DNA of 64,000 bases. Source: Chamaecyparis obtusa (taxonomy: Eukaryota > Streptophyta > Pinopsida > Cupressales > Cupressaceae). The stretch covers positions 1 to 64,000 of the forward strand of contig BSBK01000875.1 of assembly GCA_027943335.1 (NCBI GenBank), written 5' to 3'. Shown piece by piece: positions 1 through 11,739 of the stretch. The number at the start of each line of letters is the position of its first letter. Position 1 is the first letter of the stretch. Below the pieces are notes generated by a model. The model was not told the DNA's origin. It saw only the letters and a program-made list of their open reading frames with translations, and did not search any database. The position numbers and the translations under genes are program-made.

Positions 1-571
1 CTCAAGGTCCTCTACCCTTTTAAAAGGGTTTTTCATGCATCTCTTGCCGCTTTTACCTTCTTTTGGGACAAGGTCAATTTCCAGGATTTCCTGGATAGAG
101 TGGGAGGTGGATTGAGTGGGATTGTCAGTTTTCAAATGAGAATCCTCCTGGGTGACTTCTTAGATAATAGGGGAAGGTTGGGGCAGAGGAAAGATGGCCT
201 TATGGAAGTTATAAAGATAGAGAAAGAGGCCCTAGTGCAGAATATGGATCAGCTTTTCAGGGTTTTCCCTAATATCCAGAATATTGCTTTCAATAGAATG
301 AAGGAGGTAAAAGGGAATGGATATAAGATCCCTATTCCTGATATGATTGAGATAGGTAAATGGTAATAGTAAAACACTATAAATTTACCTTCTAGGGTCA
401 AATACTTCATCCCAATGAGGCATAGCTTGCGCCAGAACTCTGGAATCTCCTCGCGATTGAAACCTCCAAACTTCTTCACACATTTCTCCCATGCCTTGAA
501 GAATTGGTTGAGTATGGTTGGGTCTGGCATCCTACTAGATTTTTTAATATTTCCTTCCTTCCAAGGAGAGC
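1..571 (-). pseudogene. Distal part of an unknown ORF, split by a chromovirus
   Basis: This is the downstream half of a minus-strand coding remnant whose start lies at 7464; it runs off the window at position 1. Reading minus from 571, the protein sense is clear (residues such as PDPTILNQFFKAWEK and EEIPEFWRKL). After a one-base shift near 350 it continues through a segment containing LNHIRNRDLISIPFYLL, then a charged stretch that stays open to the window edge apart from one stop near 170. I do not recognise the family. The frame and composition look like a real but decayed protein, perhaps the gag-like ORF of a larger retroelement; that is inference. The chromovirus at 577-6930 separates it from its N-terminal half. 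Confidence 0.55.
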
Positions 572-576
572 CCCAT
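572..576. repeat. Left target-site duplication (CCCAT) of chromovirus 1
   Basis: The five bases CCCAT stand directly before the TG that opens the left LTR and are repeated exactly at 6931-6935 after the right LTR. This fixes both ends of the element and shows it is a single insertion without terminal rearrangement. Confidence 0.95.
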
Positions 577-1433
577 TGATGAAGGGTGCTCCCCTTAATA
601 CCACAAACACATAACAGAAACAGAGAAACCACAACAATATGCAAGAACAGAAAATTGGCTTCTTATTATCTCCACAAATGTGGAATTACAAACTTTTAGA
701 ATTACAATATGCAAAGCCACATGGGCATTCCCTTACAATATTCTGTAGGATAAAGCCTCGAACTATTACCCAGATCTACTACCCAGAACTATTCTGAACT
801 GCCTAAGATAATAATACAGCCTTCCTTATATAGGCAACTATCCACCGCCTGGGAAGGTTCCAGAATTTTAGCCAATAAGGCCGACCAAACTTAGAATTAT
901 TTTATTTTACATTTTATTACATCATAGTCGGCTCAAGATAACCTTTGAAACCCGAACAAAAATTTTGAAGAAAATTATTTTTCGCCATTTCAGGTGGCCC
1001 AACTTCCGAAGACCATAAGTCATCACCAGTTGACCCGATCGGCTATTATAACCCCATTTGAGAAACCCCACGAAGCGCTCTACAGGCTTGACCAACACAA
1101 GCGCCCGTCACCCAAATTTTTGACCTCATCCGGGGCCTCTAAAGCCTTCAAAACTGAGTTCAAAGTTTCTGTACCCTGCTGCCAATACCGAAAATCTTCA
1201 ATATCTTCCAATATACACTTGATCTGGCAATGAAACTTTACTGGCAGACTTATATGACCAACATGAACCTCCAAGAAAGAAATCAGATCATTCTGAGCAC
1301 ATACGAAAATTACCAAAATAGTAACTTTCCAAAAATAGCAGCTCTGCACAAACTAGCCCTTATTGAATACAAAAATAGAAATATTTTTTGGGTGATGCAA
1401 GATTGCTCTTACACCCAGGATGCTCCTGCATCA
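577..1433 (-). repeat. 3' LTR of chromovirus 1
   Basis: This 857-bp LTR opens with TGATGAAG and closes with GCATCA on the plus strand. It lies downstream of the chromodomain because the element reads on the minus strand. A TATA-like CCTATATAAGG lies on the minus strand at about 825-834. The inner edge at 1434 lacks the usual purine-rich tract. Confidence 0.93.
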
Positions 1434-1471
1434 GACACCCAGGGTAATTTGAGAAGTGACCCTGTCACGAC

Positions 1472-1876
1472 TCAGGTGTGCAGAGGAAAACCAAGACGGT
1501 TAACCTCCTCCTTTGTTAGCCATGATGAATCTTCAACAGGTCGTCCTTTCCATTTGACCATATATTCTTCATATGTCATGTTCCTTGTGCTTCTGCCAAC
1601 ACGACTATCTAGTATATTTTCAATCTCCTTAGTGTCTGAACTAGTTGCTGGAATACTCCACTGTGCTGCTGTGATCTCATCTTCAACACCTCCTTCATGA
1701 TACTCTGTCAGATCTGAAATGTTAAACACTGGCGAAATATTTAGCTCAGTAGGTAATTCTACCTCATATGTGTTTCCTGAATCATGTTTCTTCAGTATCC
1801 TACATGGTCCAAACTTCTTCATTTTCAGCTTGTTATATGTACCAACCGGAAACCGCTCCTTCCGCAAATGAACCAT
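1472..1876 (-). CDS. Integrase C-terminus and chromodomain of chromovirus 1
   Basis: This is the end of the pol frame. The upstream part ([17 protein letters not shown]) is the integrase C-terminal GPY/F-type region that binds DNA. The downstream part is a chromodomain with the hallmark [15 protein letters not shown], including the aromatic residues (Y, W, W) that form a methyl-lysine cage. In chromoviruses this domain is thought to steer integration to heterochromatin carrying methylated histone H3. An in-frame TAG at 1891-1893, where related proteins have glutamine, separates it from the rest of integrase, so it is only a fragment of a broken gene. Confidence 0.85.
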   Translation of the reverse strand: MVHLRKERFPVGTYNKLKMKKFGPCRILKKHDSGNTYEVELPTELNISPVFNISDLTEYHEGGVEDEITAAQWSIPATSSDTKEIENILDSRVGRSTRNMTYEEYMVKWKGRPVEDSSWLTKEEVNRLGFPLHT

Positions 1877-2149
1877 GACTTCATCGCCAACCTAAAATTT
1901 CTTATGCCTCCTTTTCTCATCTACCTTAGCCTTATACTGTGCGTTCATCTTGTTAATATGCTTCCTCACCTCTTCATGGATGTTCTTCAAGTGTTCTGCA
2001 AAATCTTCAGCTTCAGCACTACTTATTTCTCCTTTATCTATCTTCCTCAATTCAGATGCATTTCTTGGACTACTTCCATATACAATCTGAAATGGTGATT
2101 TACCAGTGCTCCTGTTGACAGAATTATTGTATGCAAATTCTGCCTGTGG

Positions 2150-2753
2150 TTAAATCAAATCCCATCCTGTTGGCTTATCTCCAACCAAACATCTCAGCAA
2201 ATTTCCCAAACTCCTATTCACCACCTCTGGCTGTCCATCAGTCTGTGGATGATGTGATGAACTAAACTTTAAATCTGTCTTCAACTTCTTCCACAATGTA
2301 CGCCAGAAATATCCAAGAAACTTAGTGTCCCGATCTGAAACTATGGTCTTTGGCAAACCATGAAGTCTCACTACTTCTCTGAAAAACAATTCTACTACAT
2401 GAACAGCATCATTAGTCTTCTTGCAGGGAATGAAATGTGCCATCTTTGAAAATCTGTCAACCACCACAAAAATTGAATCATGTCCCCGCTGAGTCCTCGG
2501 TAAACCAAGAACAAAGTCCATGCTGATATCCTCCCAAGGCTTCTCTGGTATAGGTAATGGCTGATACAACCCTGTATTCTGCTTCACTCCTTTCGCCATC
2601 TGACATACTCTGCAACTCTGTACAAACTTCTTCAAAATCTTGCTGCAATTGTGGCCAATAATAATTTTCACCAACCAAAGCAAGGGTTTTATCACGACTA
2701 AAATGTCCAGCCAATCCTCCGCTATGCTTCTCTTTGATGAGATTCTCCCTCAT
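2150..2753 (-). pseudogene. Integrase core of chromovirus 1
   Basis: The integrase spans two frames. The N-terminal zinc-binding part lies at 2690-2753 ([14 protein letters not shown]), continued after a one-base shift near 2690 by CRVCQMAKG. The catalytic core lies at 2150-2690 and keeps all three acidic residues: D in DISMDF, D in VSDRDTKF and E in DGQPEVVNR. It would have joined the cDNA to host DNA. A TAA at 2150-2152 ends the frame, but homologous sequence runs on through AEFAYNNS towards the chromodomain. The frameshift and the stop make it inactive as it stands. Confidence 0.85.
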
Positions 2754-2867
2754 AGAACTTCATGGAATGCACAACTGACTCCCTCTGAATAGCATATCAT
2801 CTTGGATGATAAAATCCAACCATTTCGTCCTGTCTAGAGTAACAGGTTCTGTACAAGCTTTCCAAGC

Positions 2868-5036
2868 TTAACCAAAATCAGGATCCTCTGGATACAAATT
2901 CTTGAGTTCCTTGAACCCAACCACTTCAATCCGCATTTCTGTCAGCAATAGTTGCCTTCTGCTAAGAGCATCTGCAACCCTATTAGACTTTCCACTCCTG
3001 TGTTTCAAAACAAATGTATAACTCTGCAAAAACTCAACCCATTTCAAATGCCTTTGATTCAATTTTCCTTGACTATTCAAATATTGCAAAGCTTGATGAT
3101 CAGTATACAAAACAAACTCCTTAGGAAGTAGATAATGTCTCCACTTCTTTAATGCCTGAACTATAGCATAAAATTCTTGATCATAAACAGAATATTTTCT
3201 CTTGGCATCATTTAACTTCTCACTGAAATAAGCAACAGGTTTACCTTCTTGGCTCATAACAGCTCCTATTGCAGTACCACTAGCGTCACAATCTACTTGA
3301 AACACCTTATTAAAATCTGGAAGTGCTAAAATAGGTTTTTCTGTAACTTTTTGTTTCAACAATTGAAAACTCTTTTCTGCCCCATTAGTCCACTTAAACT
3401 CTTTTCTATCCCCTCTCATTGTTTCAGTCAAGGGTCCACAAATACTGCTAAAATTTTGGATAAACTTTCTGTAAAAGCTAGCCAAACCATGAAAATATCT
3501 TACCTCAGTAGCACTCCTTGGAGTAGGCCATTCAAGGATAGCCTGTACCTTCTCTAGGTCCATTTTTAGACCTTCTCCTGAAATTACAAACCCCAAATAC
3601 ACTAACTCTTTCTTCACAAAACTGCACTTCTTCAAATTAATCAGCAATTTCTCTTCTCTCAACTTCTCAAATACCATACGAATATGCATCATATGCTCAT
3701 CCAATGTCTTACTAAAGATCAAAATATCATCCAGGTAAACAATGACAAACTTACCCAAAAATTCTTTCAGAACTTCGTTCATGAGCCGCATGAAAGTGCT
3801 CGGTGCATTGGTTAGCCCAAAAGGCATGACTAACCACTCATATAGTCCTTCCTTTGTCTTGAAGGTAGTCTTCCATTCATCTCCTTCTCTGATCTGAATC
3901 TGATGATATCCACTTTTTAGATCTATCTTTGAGAAATACATAGCTCCACTCAAACAGTCCATAATATCATCCATTCGTGGCAATGGAAACCTATACTTGA
4001 TTGTGATCTTGTTTATTGCTCTGGAATCTGTACACATCCTCCATTCTCCATTTTTTTTTGGTTCTAATACCGCTGGTACAGCACAGGGACTCAAACTCTC
4101 ATGGATCAATCCTTTCTGTAACAACTCATGTACTTGTCTGTTCAACTCCTCACTTTCTGCAGGTGTCATTCTGTGTGCTGCCTTGTTCGGCAAACTTGCT
4201 CCTGGGATGAAGTCCATCTGATGACTGATCTTCCTGACTGGTGGTAATCCATCAGGCATGTTATCGGATACAATATCCTGAAACTCATTCAACAAATCTG
4301 CAACTTCTACAGGAACATCTTCTACTTCCTCTTTACCAGCTTTTGGAATTAAAGTAAAACATACATGCGCATGCCTCATACCATCTAGGAAATTTCTTCC
4401 ATCAACAAAAGTTATCCTTGCATTACCACATACCTTTTCTTCAGTCTCCTTCAATGATTTTAGCTTATGTCGCACTCCATCCTTTGTCAGGGAATAGGTA
4501 TTCGCATGACCATCATGTACAGCACATCTGTCAAACTGCCATGGTCTACCCAACAACATATGACATGCATCCATAGATATGATATCACACAATACCTCAT
4601 CTTGGTATCCGCCAATCTTGAACTTCACCAGGCATTGTTCATTGACCATGACCTTGTGGTCATCCTGTACCCAGGCAATCCGATATGGATGTGGGTGTTT
4701 CTGTCTCTTGAGCTTCAACTTTGTCACCATCTCTTCTGACACCAAATTGTCAGTGCTTCCACTATCAATGATCACATCACAACATTTACCTTCACACTTG
4801 CACCTGGTGCAAAACAGGCTCCTCCTTTGCTCAGGTTCATTCTCACCACTCAACAGGACTCTTCTGTTAATCAATGTTTCTCCTCTTTCAGCATCTTCAG
4901 AATTTGATGATCTGGCATCTTCATCTACATGTGCAACTCTGGCCTGGCCTTCATTTCTCCTGTCTGTTCTGCCTTGGTGCTGAGGACATTCAAATGCCCT
5001 ATGACCTTCTTCTCCACAGTGAAAACATGTTCCACG
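2868..5036 (-). CDS. Protease, reverse transcriptase and RNase H of chromovirus 1
   Basis: This is a long open pol frame. It includes the gag zinc knuckle at about 4990-5030 (CFHCGEEGHRAFEC, a CX2CX4HX4C motif). Counting from a TTG codon at 4874, it continues into an aspartic protease (DSGSTDNLVS, residues about 37-46), reverse transcriptase (about 240-410, catalytic YLDD at 380-383) and RNase H (about 525-650, with DCDASG, YTDHQAL and VADALSRR). There is no ATG at the front: the frame is continuous with gag, as in families that make one Gag-Pol polyprotein cleaved by the protease. It ends at a TAA (2868-2870) just after PEDPDFG, where relatives read on into integrase. Catalytic residues look intact. 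Confidence 0.9.
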   Translation of the reverse strand, partial: RGTCFHCGEEGHRAFECPQHQGRTDRRNEGQARVAHVDEDARSSNSEDAERGETLINRRVLLSGENEPEQRRSLFCTRCKCEGKCCDVIIDSGSTDNLVSEEMVTKLKLKRQKHPHPYRIAWVQDDHKVMVNEQCLVKFKIGGYQDEVLCDIISMDACHMLLGRPWQFDRCAVHDGHANTYSLTKDGVRHKLKSLKETEEKVCGNARITFVDGRNFLDGMRHAHVCFTLIPKAGKEEVEDVPVEVADLLNEFQDIVSDNMPDGLPPVRKISHQMDFIPGASLPNKAAHRMTPAESEELNRQVHELLQKGLIHESLSPCAVPAVLEPKKNGEWRMCTDSRAINKITIKYRFPLPRMDDIMDCLSGAMYFSKIDLKSGYHQIQIREGDEWKTTFKTKEGLYEWLVMPFGLTNAPSTFMRLMNEVLKEFLGKFVIVYLDDILIFSKTLDEHMMHIRMVFEKLREEKLLINLKKCSFVKKELVYLGFVISGEGLKMDLEKVQAILEWPTPRSATEVRYFHGLASFYRKFIQNFSSICGPLTETMRGDRKEFKWTNGAEKSFQLLKQKVTEKPILALPDFNKVFQVDCDASGTAIGAVMSQEGKPVAYFSEKLNDAKRKYSVYDQEFYAIVQALKKWRHYLLPKEFVLYTDHQALQYLNSQGKLNQRHLKWVEFLQSYTFVLKHRSGKSNRVADALSRRQLLLTEMRIEVVGFKELKNLYPEDPDFG

Positions 5037-5201
5037 GAAACCACCTCTTCCAGATCCTTGTCCTCTTCCTCTTCCTCTCTGATCTCTATTATTCTGATCC
5101 TGGAAACGATTAGAATTATTTCTTCGCTGATTCTGACTGCTACTGGCCTCATCATTCTTTTTCAGATCTTCATTTCGGCCACCATATGACCGTCCACCAG
5201 A

Positions 5202-5967
5202 TCATCCACCGCGACCTCTTCCATTTTGTCTTCTCTCGAACTTCTTGTTCAGCTTTTCCTCTACTTTTAGGGCAAATTGGTATGCCTCCTCAATACTGTT
5301 CATTCGAACCAGATTCAGCTCCTCCTGAATGCTTGGCCTTAACCCATTAAGGTATCGGGCAACTTTCTCCTTATCAGCTTCGGCATGGCCTGTTCTGATG
5401 AGGAGTCGATAGAACTCCTCTGTATACTCCTGAACAGATTTTCCTGCTTGCTTCAAACTTTGCATTTTCTTCAGTAGGTCAAGCTCATAATCAACAGGAA
5501 TGAACTGTCGCTTCAATTTTTCCACCATCCGATCCCATCTTGTGATTTTATCTCACTCCAATTGAATTTCTTTCCCACCAGATCTTCGCATGACCTTTCA
5601 GTCTGGCCTTCGCAAATTTGACCCTATCAGGATCCTCAACATCTTCATACTCAAAATACTCCTCACATTCATTGATCCAGTCGATCAATTCCTCTGGGTT
5701 AAGATTTCCAGAAAATGTAGGAACCTCAATCTTAGGTCTTTTCCCAATCTTAGAAATGGCCCGAAAAAGTCTTTCTTCCTCCTGGTTCACAATTTCAACT
5801 TCTCCTTCTTGATATTCTTCTTCGGCTTCATCCTCACTTTCATCTCTGACATTAAGATTCATTCCTCTACGAATCTCTTCTTGCAATGCTCGCACTTGTC
5901 TCTGCAGCTCTCTAACCTCAGGTGTTACAACACCAGCTCTTCCGCCACATTCCCTTCGTGGAGGCAT
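5202..5967 (-). pseudogene. gag of chromovirus 1
   Basis: The capsid-type Gag probably starts at the ATG at 5967 (MPPRRECGG), about 100 bp inside the right LTR. It shows the retrotransposon-gag core (WWERNSI then VEKLKRQFIP) and an RGRGG-rich tail leading to the zinc knuckle in the same frame as pol. Two lesions are visible: a one-base frameshift around 5530-5548, and a TGA at 5202-5204 inside a glycine/arginine-rich stretch where CGA (Arg) would fit. Without the TGA, gag from 5528 and pol would form one continuous frame down to 2868. Confidence 0.85.
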
Positions 5968-6051
5968 TTTCGCGATGCGCGCTGAAACCCTAGCCACGGT
6001 CCTGGTGCAAACTGCCCTCACAGTCGGCGATCTGTTTACACACTCAAGAAC

Positions 6052-6067
6052 TCCTGCTCTGATACCA
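6052..6067 (-). promoter_or_regulatory. Primer-binding site of chromovirus 1
   Basis: Read on the minus strand, TGGTATCAGAGC begins two bases after the end of the 5' LTR. This is the complement of the 3' end of plant initiator tRNA-Met, the usual primer for minus-strand cDNA in Ty3/gypsy elements. It confirms the orientation of the element. Confidence 0.9.
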
Positions 6068-6069
6068 CT

Positions 6070-6930
6070 TGATGAAGGTTGCTCCCCTTAATACCACAAA
6101 CACATAACAGAAACAGAGAAACCACAACAATATGCAAGAACAGAAAATTGGCTTCTTATTATCTCCACAAATGTGGAATTACAAACTTTTAGAATTACAA
6201 TATGCAAAGCCACATGGGCATTCCCTTACAATATTCTGTAGGACAAAGCCTCGAACTATTACCCAGATCTACTACCTAGAACTATTCTGAACTGCCTAAG
6301 ACAATAATACAGCCTTCCTTATATAGGCAACTATCCACCGCCTGGGAAGGTTCCAAAATTTTAGCCAATAAGGCCGACCAAACTTAGAATTATTTTATTT
6401 TACATTTTATTACATCATATTCGGCTCAAGATAACCTTTGAAACCCGAACAGAAATTTTGAAGAAAATTATTTTTCGCCATTTTAGGTGGCCCAACTTAC
6501 GAAGACCATAAGTCATCACCAGTTGACCCGATCGGCTATTATAACCCCATTTCGGAAACACCACGAAGCGCTCTACAGGCTTGACCAACGCAAGCGCTTG
6601 TCACCCAAATTTTCGACCTCATCCGGGGCCTCTAAAGCCTTCAAAACTGAGTTCAAAGTTTCTGTACCCCTGCTTGCCAATACCGAAAATCTTCAATATC
6701 TTCCAATATACACTTGATCTGGCAATGAAACTTTACTGGCAGACTTATATGACCAACATGAACCTCCAAGAAAGAAATCAGATCATTCTGAGAACATACG
6801 AAAATTACCAAAAATAGTAACTTTCCAAAAATAGCAGCTCTGCACAAACTAGCCCTTATTGGATACAAAAATAGAAATATTTTTTTGGGTGATGCAAGAT
6901 TGCTCTTACACCCAGGATGCTCCTGCATCA
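6070..6930 (-). repeat. 5' LTR of chromovirus 1
   Basis: This 861-bp LTR opens TGATGAAG and ends GCATCA on the plus strand. It holds the minus-strand promoter, with a CCTATATAAGG TATA box at about 6319-6328. It is followed by the CCCAT target duplication at 6931-6935. Confidence 0.93.
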
Positions 6931-6935
6931 CCCAT

Positions 6936-7464
6936 CGCCTTAGCAATAACTTCCTCAAACATAAACTTTCCTATTGTTCCAAGAAGAGACGAATTGCTTG
7001 GATAATTGTTCATCATGTGCCCCCTTTATTCGCTCCATCAAACCCCATATACTACTTTCTTTATAGTACTAGGTCACCAGAGGGTCTGAGGTGAACACCT
7101 CATCAATCTTATCAGGTTCAATGTGTAAGTGATTGCCTCTCATGTCGATAATCTTCTTATCCTGGGTTAGATTTTCCTGAGAATTGCATGGTCGAGCTTC
7201 GTGAATAAGAGTATAAAACCAGTTGTTTTGAGTTAGCCATTTTAAGGGGAAAATATACTCAAAAGGAAGACCTTGAGTGGTTTCTGGGGAGCCAGGCTCC
7301 GTACAGAGATATCCATCGGATCTCCAGGTGTAATAATTAGCAGTTATGCTAGAGTTACACTTAGTGTCCTTGTTAACCAAAAAAAACCTGCTGATGCAGA
7401 CATCTATCTTTCCACACATATTCACATGAAAGCTAATTATGATCCTTTCTAGGGTTTTGGACAT
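6936..7464 (-). pseudogene. N-terminal part of the unknown ORF split by chromovirus 1
   Basis: An ATG at 7462-7464 opens a 131-codon minus-strand frame (starts MSKTLERIIISFHVNMCGKI; contains WRSDGYLCTEPGSPETTQGL). After a stop at 7069-7071 the same protein sense continues (LMERIKGAHDEQLSKQF), then shifts frame to FEEVIAKAMG at the insertion point. Deleting the chromovirus and one copy of CCCAT brings this next to the remnant at 1-571, which carries on on the same strand. The family is not recognised; a gag-like or host-derived protein is possible. Several stops and frameshifts show it is no longer functional. Confidence 0.5.
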
Positions 7465-7615
7465 ACTTATTCATAATCACAAAATCATCAACTTACGCCA
7501 ACACATAATTAAGGTAGGGCCTTTAGCAAAGATGACATCTTGGCACATTTTAAATATTAGTGGTATCATTTTTCTCCTACTCGATCAGTTGCTGAGTCTC
7601 GCTAGGTAGCTCACT
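7465..7615 (-). pseudogene. 3' end of the LINE split by chromovirus 2
   Basis: On the minus strand, joining 7615 to the sequence right of the TRIM (20936) extends the LINE RNase H frame to ELPSETQQLIE and a TAG at 7577-7579. Plant L1 ORF2 proteins end in a comparable way, so I take this as the last codons plus part of the 3' untranslated region. No clear A-tail is visible before the unknown ORF begins at 7464. Target duplication TCACT occupies 7611-7615. Confidence 0.5.
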
Positions 7616-9347
7616 TGTAACACCACCCAATAACTAGGTGATGAAACCAAAATAAAATCATCCAAAAATATACACCAAAAGGAGATAACAAATTTTTTTT
7701 TCATTTAACTTCCATAAAACTGAATATATAAGTTTACAAACTGTCTTACAAAGTTGTTCATACAAATTTCTGATTACAAAGAGTTACATCAGTACTCTTA
7801 ATTGAAATGATTCAAATACAAATGTAGGAAATCTACCTAAGTTTCCCTATAAGATCTATAAACTGCCCTAATGATCAACATTATTGTTACAATCTATTTC
7901 CCCATAAATTTTAACAGCGGCCAACCACTGACCCAGATTCATAGTTTTATCCATGTAGGTTCCTGAAATAACAAATAAGAACACAACACCACAAAACAAA
8001 TAGGGCTCAGCATAAATACAATACACATAAACCTCCATGATAAACCTGCAATCATAAGCATCATAATGAACATATTTCATATACCATAAAACTCATTTGA
8101 ACCAAAACATTATTATCTCATTACAACAGTCACATAATATAGAAGACAAGACAACATGTTATGATGAAATAACTCGCAGTCAGAATTCCAGAAAGATGAT
8201 GCACATATCCACTGAGATGTTTAAACACTGAAGAGTCAAGAATCTGCACCCATGGTTGTGCCCATGACATATCTTACAGTGCAAGGTAATTTGTACTCCC
8301 GTTAATAAACTTAACAGTGCACACAGCTATCTGTTAATCCATTTAATAACGTAACAGTACCTTATGCCCCATACTCCGTTCTAGATCATGCAAATCATAG
8401 ACATAGGGGAGGCCAATTATCTTTTTAAATTAAAACCCAACCCAATAAATTTTAAAGGTTATCACTTGTTCACTGAATTGGTTCTCCCAATTCAGCCATC
8501 TCCACATGTGATCATCTTCTGAAATTCTTCACAAACACATGCTAACTAAAATAACCAGAAACCATCATGCAAATAGAAATCTATCTATTTAACCACATGA
8601 TACATTCAGCCTGGTAATGGAACAGTACAAAGATATACATTTTATCTTACAATTCCATTTCATATTTCTTTTCCATCCAGCTATTCACAATAGCAGAACT
8701 AAGAAAGATTCCAGCTTAAACATCTTATTCACAACTTGTAAGATAAAGTACAATTGCCACCCATAAGACAATAAAATAGAACTGTGAACATATTCAGTCC
8801 AAAAAGTAACACAATTAAACACTTAACTGAAATAATGATAAATCAATTGCCTAAAGTGTCTATTGACAGTGAAACTCGAATACATAACTAGCACAGACAC
8901 ATCTTAATAGACATCCACAACTAAGTTCCACAATTACTTTCAATGAAACGTTGAATAGAATTACACTAACTTCTTTTAAAATATAACTAATAACCCACCG
9001 AATTCCACAAGATGTAATGACACCACTCAAAAAAATAGATTCCAACATCTTACAATATGGATATCATTCTCCATTTAACAAACCGTTTTAATCACAAGTT
9101 GAATTTAACATCATTTTCCATTTACAGACCAATGACAACAACATTTCTACATTAAAGAAACATTATAACAGTAACAGAAGATATTTCTACGTTCAGAGAT
9201 TTTCTCTTCTTCTTTTTTAAAAAGAACTGTTCCTATACAAATCATTATTCACATCGACTTGCTATAGTTAACCAGTGAATAATCTTATTCCTATACAAAT
9301 AAATCGACACTTAGAATTCTTTATTGCATAACACAAAATAGCTACAA

Positions 9348-9359
9348 TATATATATATG
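9348..9359. repeat. Short (AT)n allele in the 3' LTR
   Basis: This is about 12 bp of alternating AT, in the same LTR position as the 230-bp AT tract at 18163-18394. It shows the state before, or without, expansion. Confidence 0.85.
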
Positions 9360-11038
9360 TATCCTCTGTTTACCTCATGTAACATTATCGAATACATTTA
9401 CAACTTCAATATTTTCAACAACGACAACCATAGTATTCGCTGAAGAGACAGAGCACTAATACAGTGACTGGTTAAATGACCATCTGATGAGTTTAACAAT
9501 CGACAATAAAAATAGAGTTGCTTAACAACTATGTAAACAAATCTCAAGCACCTCGACATCAATAACTCAGTTAAGAAAATGCCTAAATAGCCAAGAGCAA
9601 TCAACTCTACATAGTCAACACATTAAACATCATTCATTTTGAAACCATTCACTATATCATTGCTCGGTTACAACTGTGTTATTAATACCGTGTTTTCCCA
9701 ATAACCGTTTAACCACAACCTAAAACCTCCAATCCTAGTATCGTACACGATAGGCATTCTTGCAAAGCTAATAACTTAGCCCCTAGTGTTCGACACTTCA
9801 ATAATAACAATACAAGCTGACAACACTATCTAGCAGAACTTTAAACTACGAACAGACACCAACGAAAAAAAAAACCCTCAAACAGAATCCACATTTTATA
9901 AGACTATGATTACTCCAAATACCTTCGCATATCTGTGGTCTACAGTTAAAACCTGATACAATTTCTTGTTTCACACTACAAAAAAAAAAAAACACAAAAA
10001 AAATAGAATGACATACGATACATGACCATGTCTGGTGTTTCGTTTCCCCTAAATCTCATTCACATTAACCCTCGAAATGAATGCATCCGATACACATAGT
10101 ATTGACATAAAAATTTCCCCTATATTTTATTGCACTAAAAACCCTCGACAAATACTTGAAAATGTTCATTACACATTCAAACTGAGATCTCTTAAGAATA
10201 TCTATCTAATGATTTCACATAGTTTCGAAACCAACTATCTATATACACTTCTACTTTAAATATTTCATCATCTCAAACACAGCATATCACAAAACAATAC
10301 ATGCATTTAACAGAGTAAACGAAAAACAACATAGCATAGAGGAGAATAGGGTTAGATGCTGGCCCTGACCTGCACAATACCCTCTGAAACAAAATCCAAG
10401 CTCTGGTCACCATAGAAGCCTTCAAACCAGAAGACAATAGCAACTCGAGAATGGAATACGAAGAAGCTATACTGCCATCGAGATAAAGAAATGGCATCCT
10501 CATAATGGCCGCACTCACAGCCCCAAAAATTGCCATATTAACCTCTACAATAAATAGATGAAGAAACCCCCACAACATGCATCCCTTCCTCCAAAACCAT
10601 CGCAACAATGGCAAACAAGAACTTTAGAAAGAAGATAACATTCATTAACTGCTCCTTACTAACCGCGAATGGCCTCCCACACTTGGCAAGCTATGAGCCA
10701 AGTATGGTACCAACTCGCAGTCCACACAGCCCAATGCACTGAACTAGCGCGTGCAGAATTAACTCCCATAACGTATCAAATGCCACCTTACCTTTGCCAA
10801 TTCCCAAAGCTCAGCATCAAAGCCAACACATATGCCGATATCAAAACATAACTTCACAAAACCGCCACCACACGCCAATGCATCTTCTCCTATGAATATG
10901 GGGTGGTCATAATACATTTATCTTATATGTATAAACATGTTTATATGTAATATGATCGCCTCTTATTCATATGAGAAGATGTTTCCAATAAAAGATATAG
11001 TCCATTAACATGGCACATATATAAATATATACATATAT

Positions 11039-11286
<248 letters not shown>

Positions 11287-11739
11287 TCTAACGAAACAAA
11301 TAGAATAGAAGTTAATATTAACTGAGCACTAATTTAATAGACAAAAATACATGATTTTCATATAAACAGAGCTATTTAACTCAGATTTCAGAATCACATT
11401 GAATAACATTATACGTGAACAAACGGAGCTTTCATTTCATAACAGAATTACAGAATGGGCATGATCAGAAAACCACTAAGATCTGAAAACTAAACACTCA
11501 AAATAAATCCATAATAGAAACAAATTATATTATTGAATCCTTTGACAGTAACTAACATACCCACACATACAGATCTTAAAACATAAGGAACTGAATTTAA
11601 CAAATTTACTAACTAACAAAGTATAATCAACTAACACAGAATTAATGTTTTCCAGTCTCAACTAACAACAAATAAGACATCAAGAGTACTTCTGATAAAA
11701 ATTGAATGAAATAGGGTCAGGCATGACACCCTCCCCCAC

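Larger units (their letters stand above)
577..6930 (-). mobile_element. Ty3/gypsy chromovirus 1, complete but inactivated
   Basis: This is a full-length LTR retrotransposon on the minus strand. It has two LTRs (577-1433 and 6070-6930), a 5-bp target duplication, an initiator-tRNA-Met primer site inside the right LTR, and gag, protease, reverse transcriptase, RNase H, integrase and a chromodomain in that order, which is the Ty3/gypsy (Metaviridae) chromovirus arrangement. The LTRs differ at about 18 positions plus four one-base indels by eye, roughly 98% identity. Coding breaks are few: one frameshift in gag near 5530-5548, a TGA at 5202-5204, TAA at 2868-2870, a stop near 2760, a frameshift near 2690, TAA at 2150-2152 and TAG at 1891-1893. 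A Galadriel- or Reina-like chromovirus clade is possible, but I cannot decide it by eye. Confidence 0.95.

Noticed and set aside
994..1233. Plus-strand frame repeated in both LTRs of chromovirus 1 (also 6487-6717)
   Set aside because: LTR sequence without protein features; the repetition is explained by LTR identity.
4467..5189. Plus-strand frames opposite chromovirus 1 gag-pol
   Set aside because: Shadows of the minus-strand coding sequence.
10273..10614. 113-codon minus-strand frame in the LTR of chromovirus 2, with a counterpart at 19334-19642
   Set aside because: It is present in both LTRs only because LTRs are copies of each other. No family recognised and no evidence of codon constraint, so not listed as a gene; mentioned in the finding on the long LTRs.
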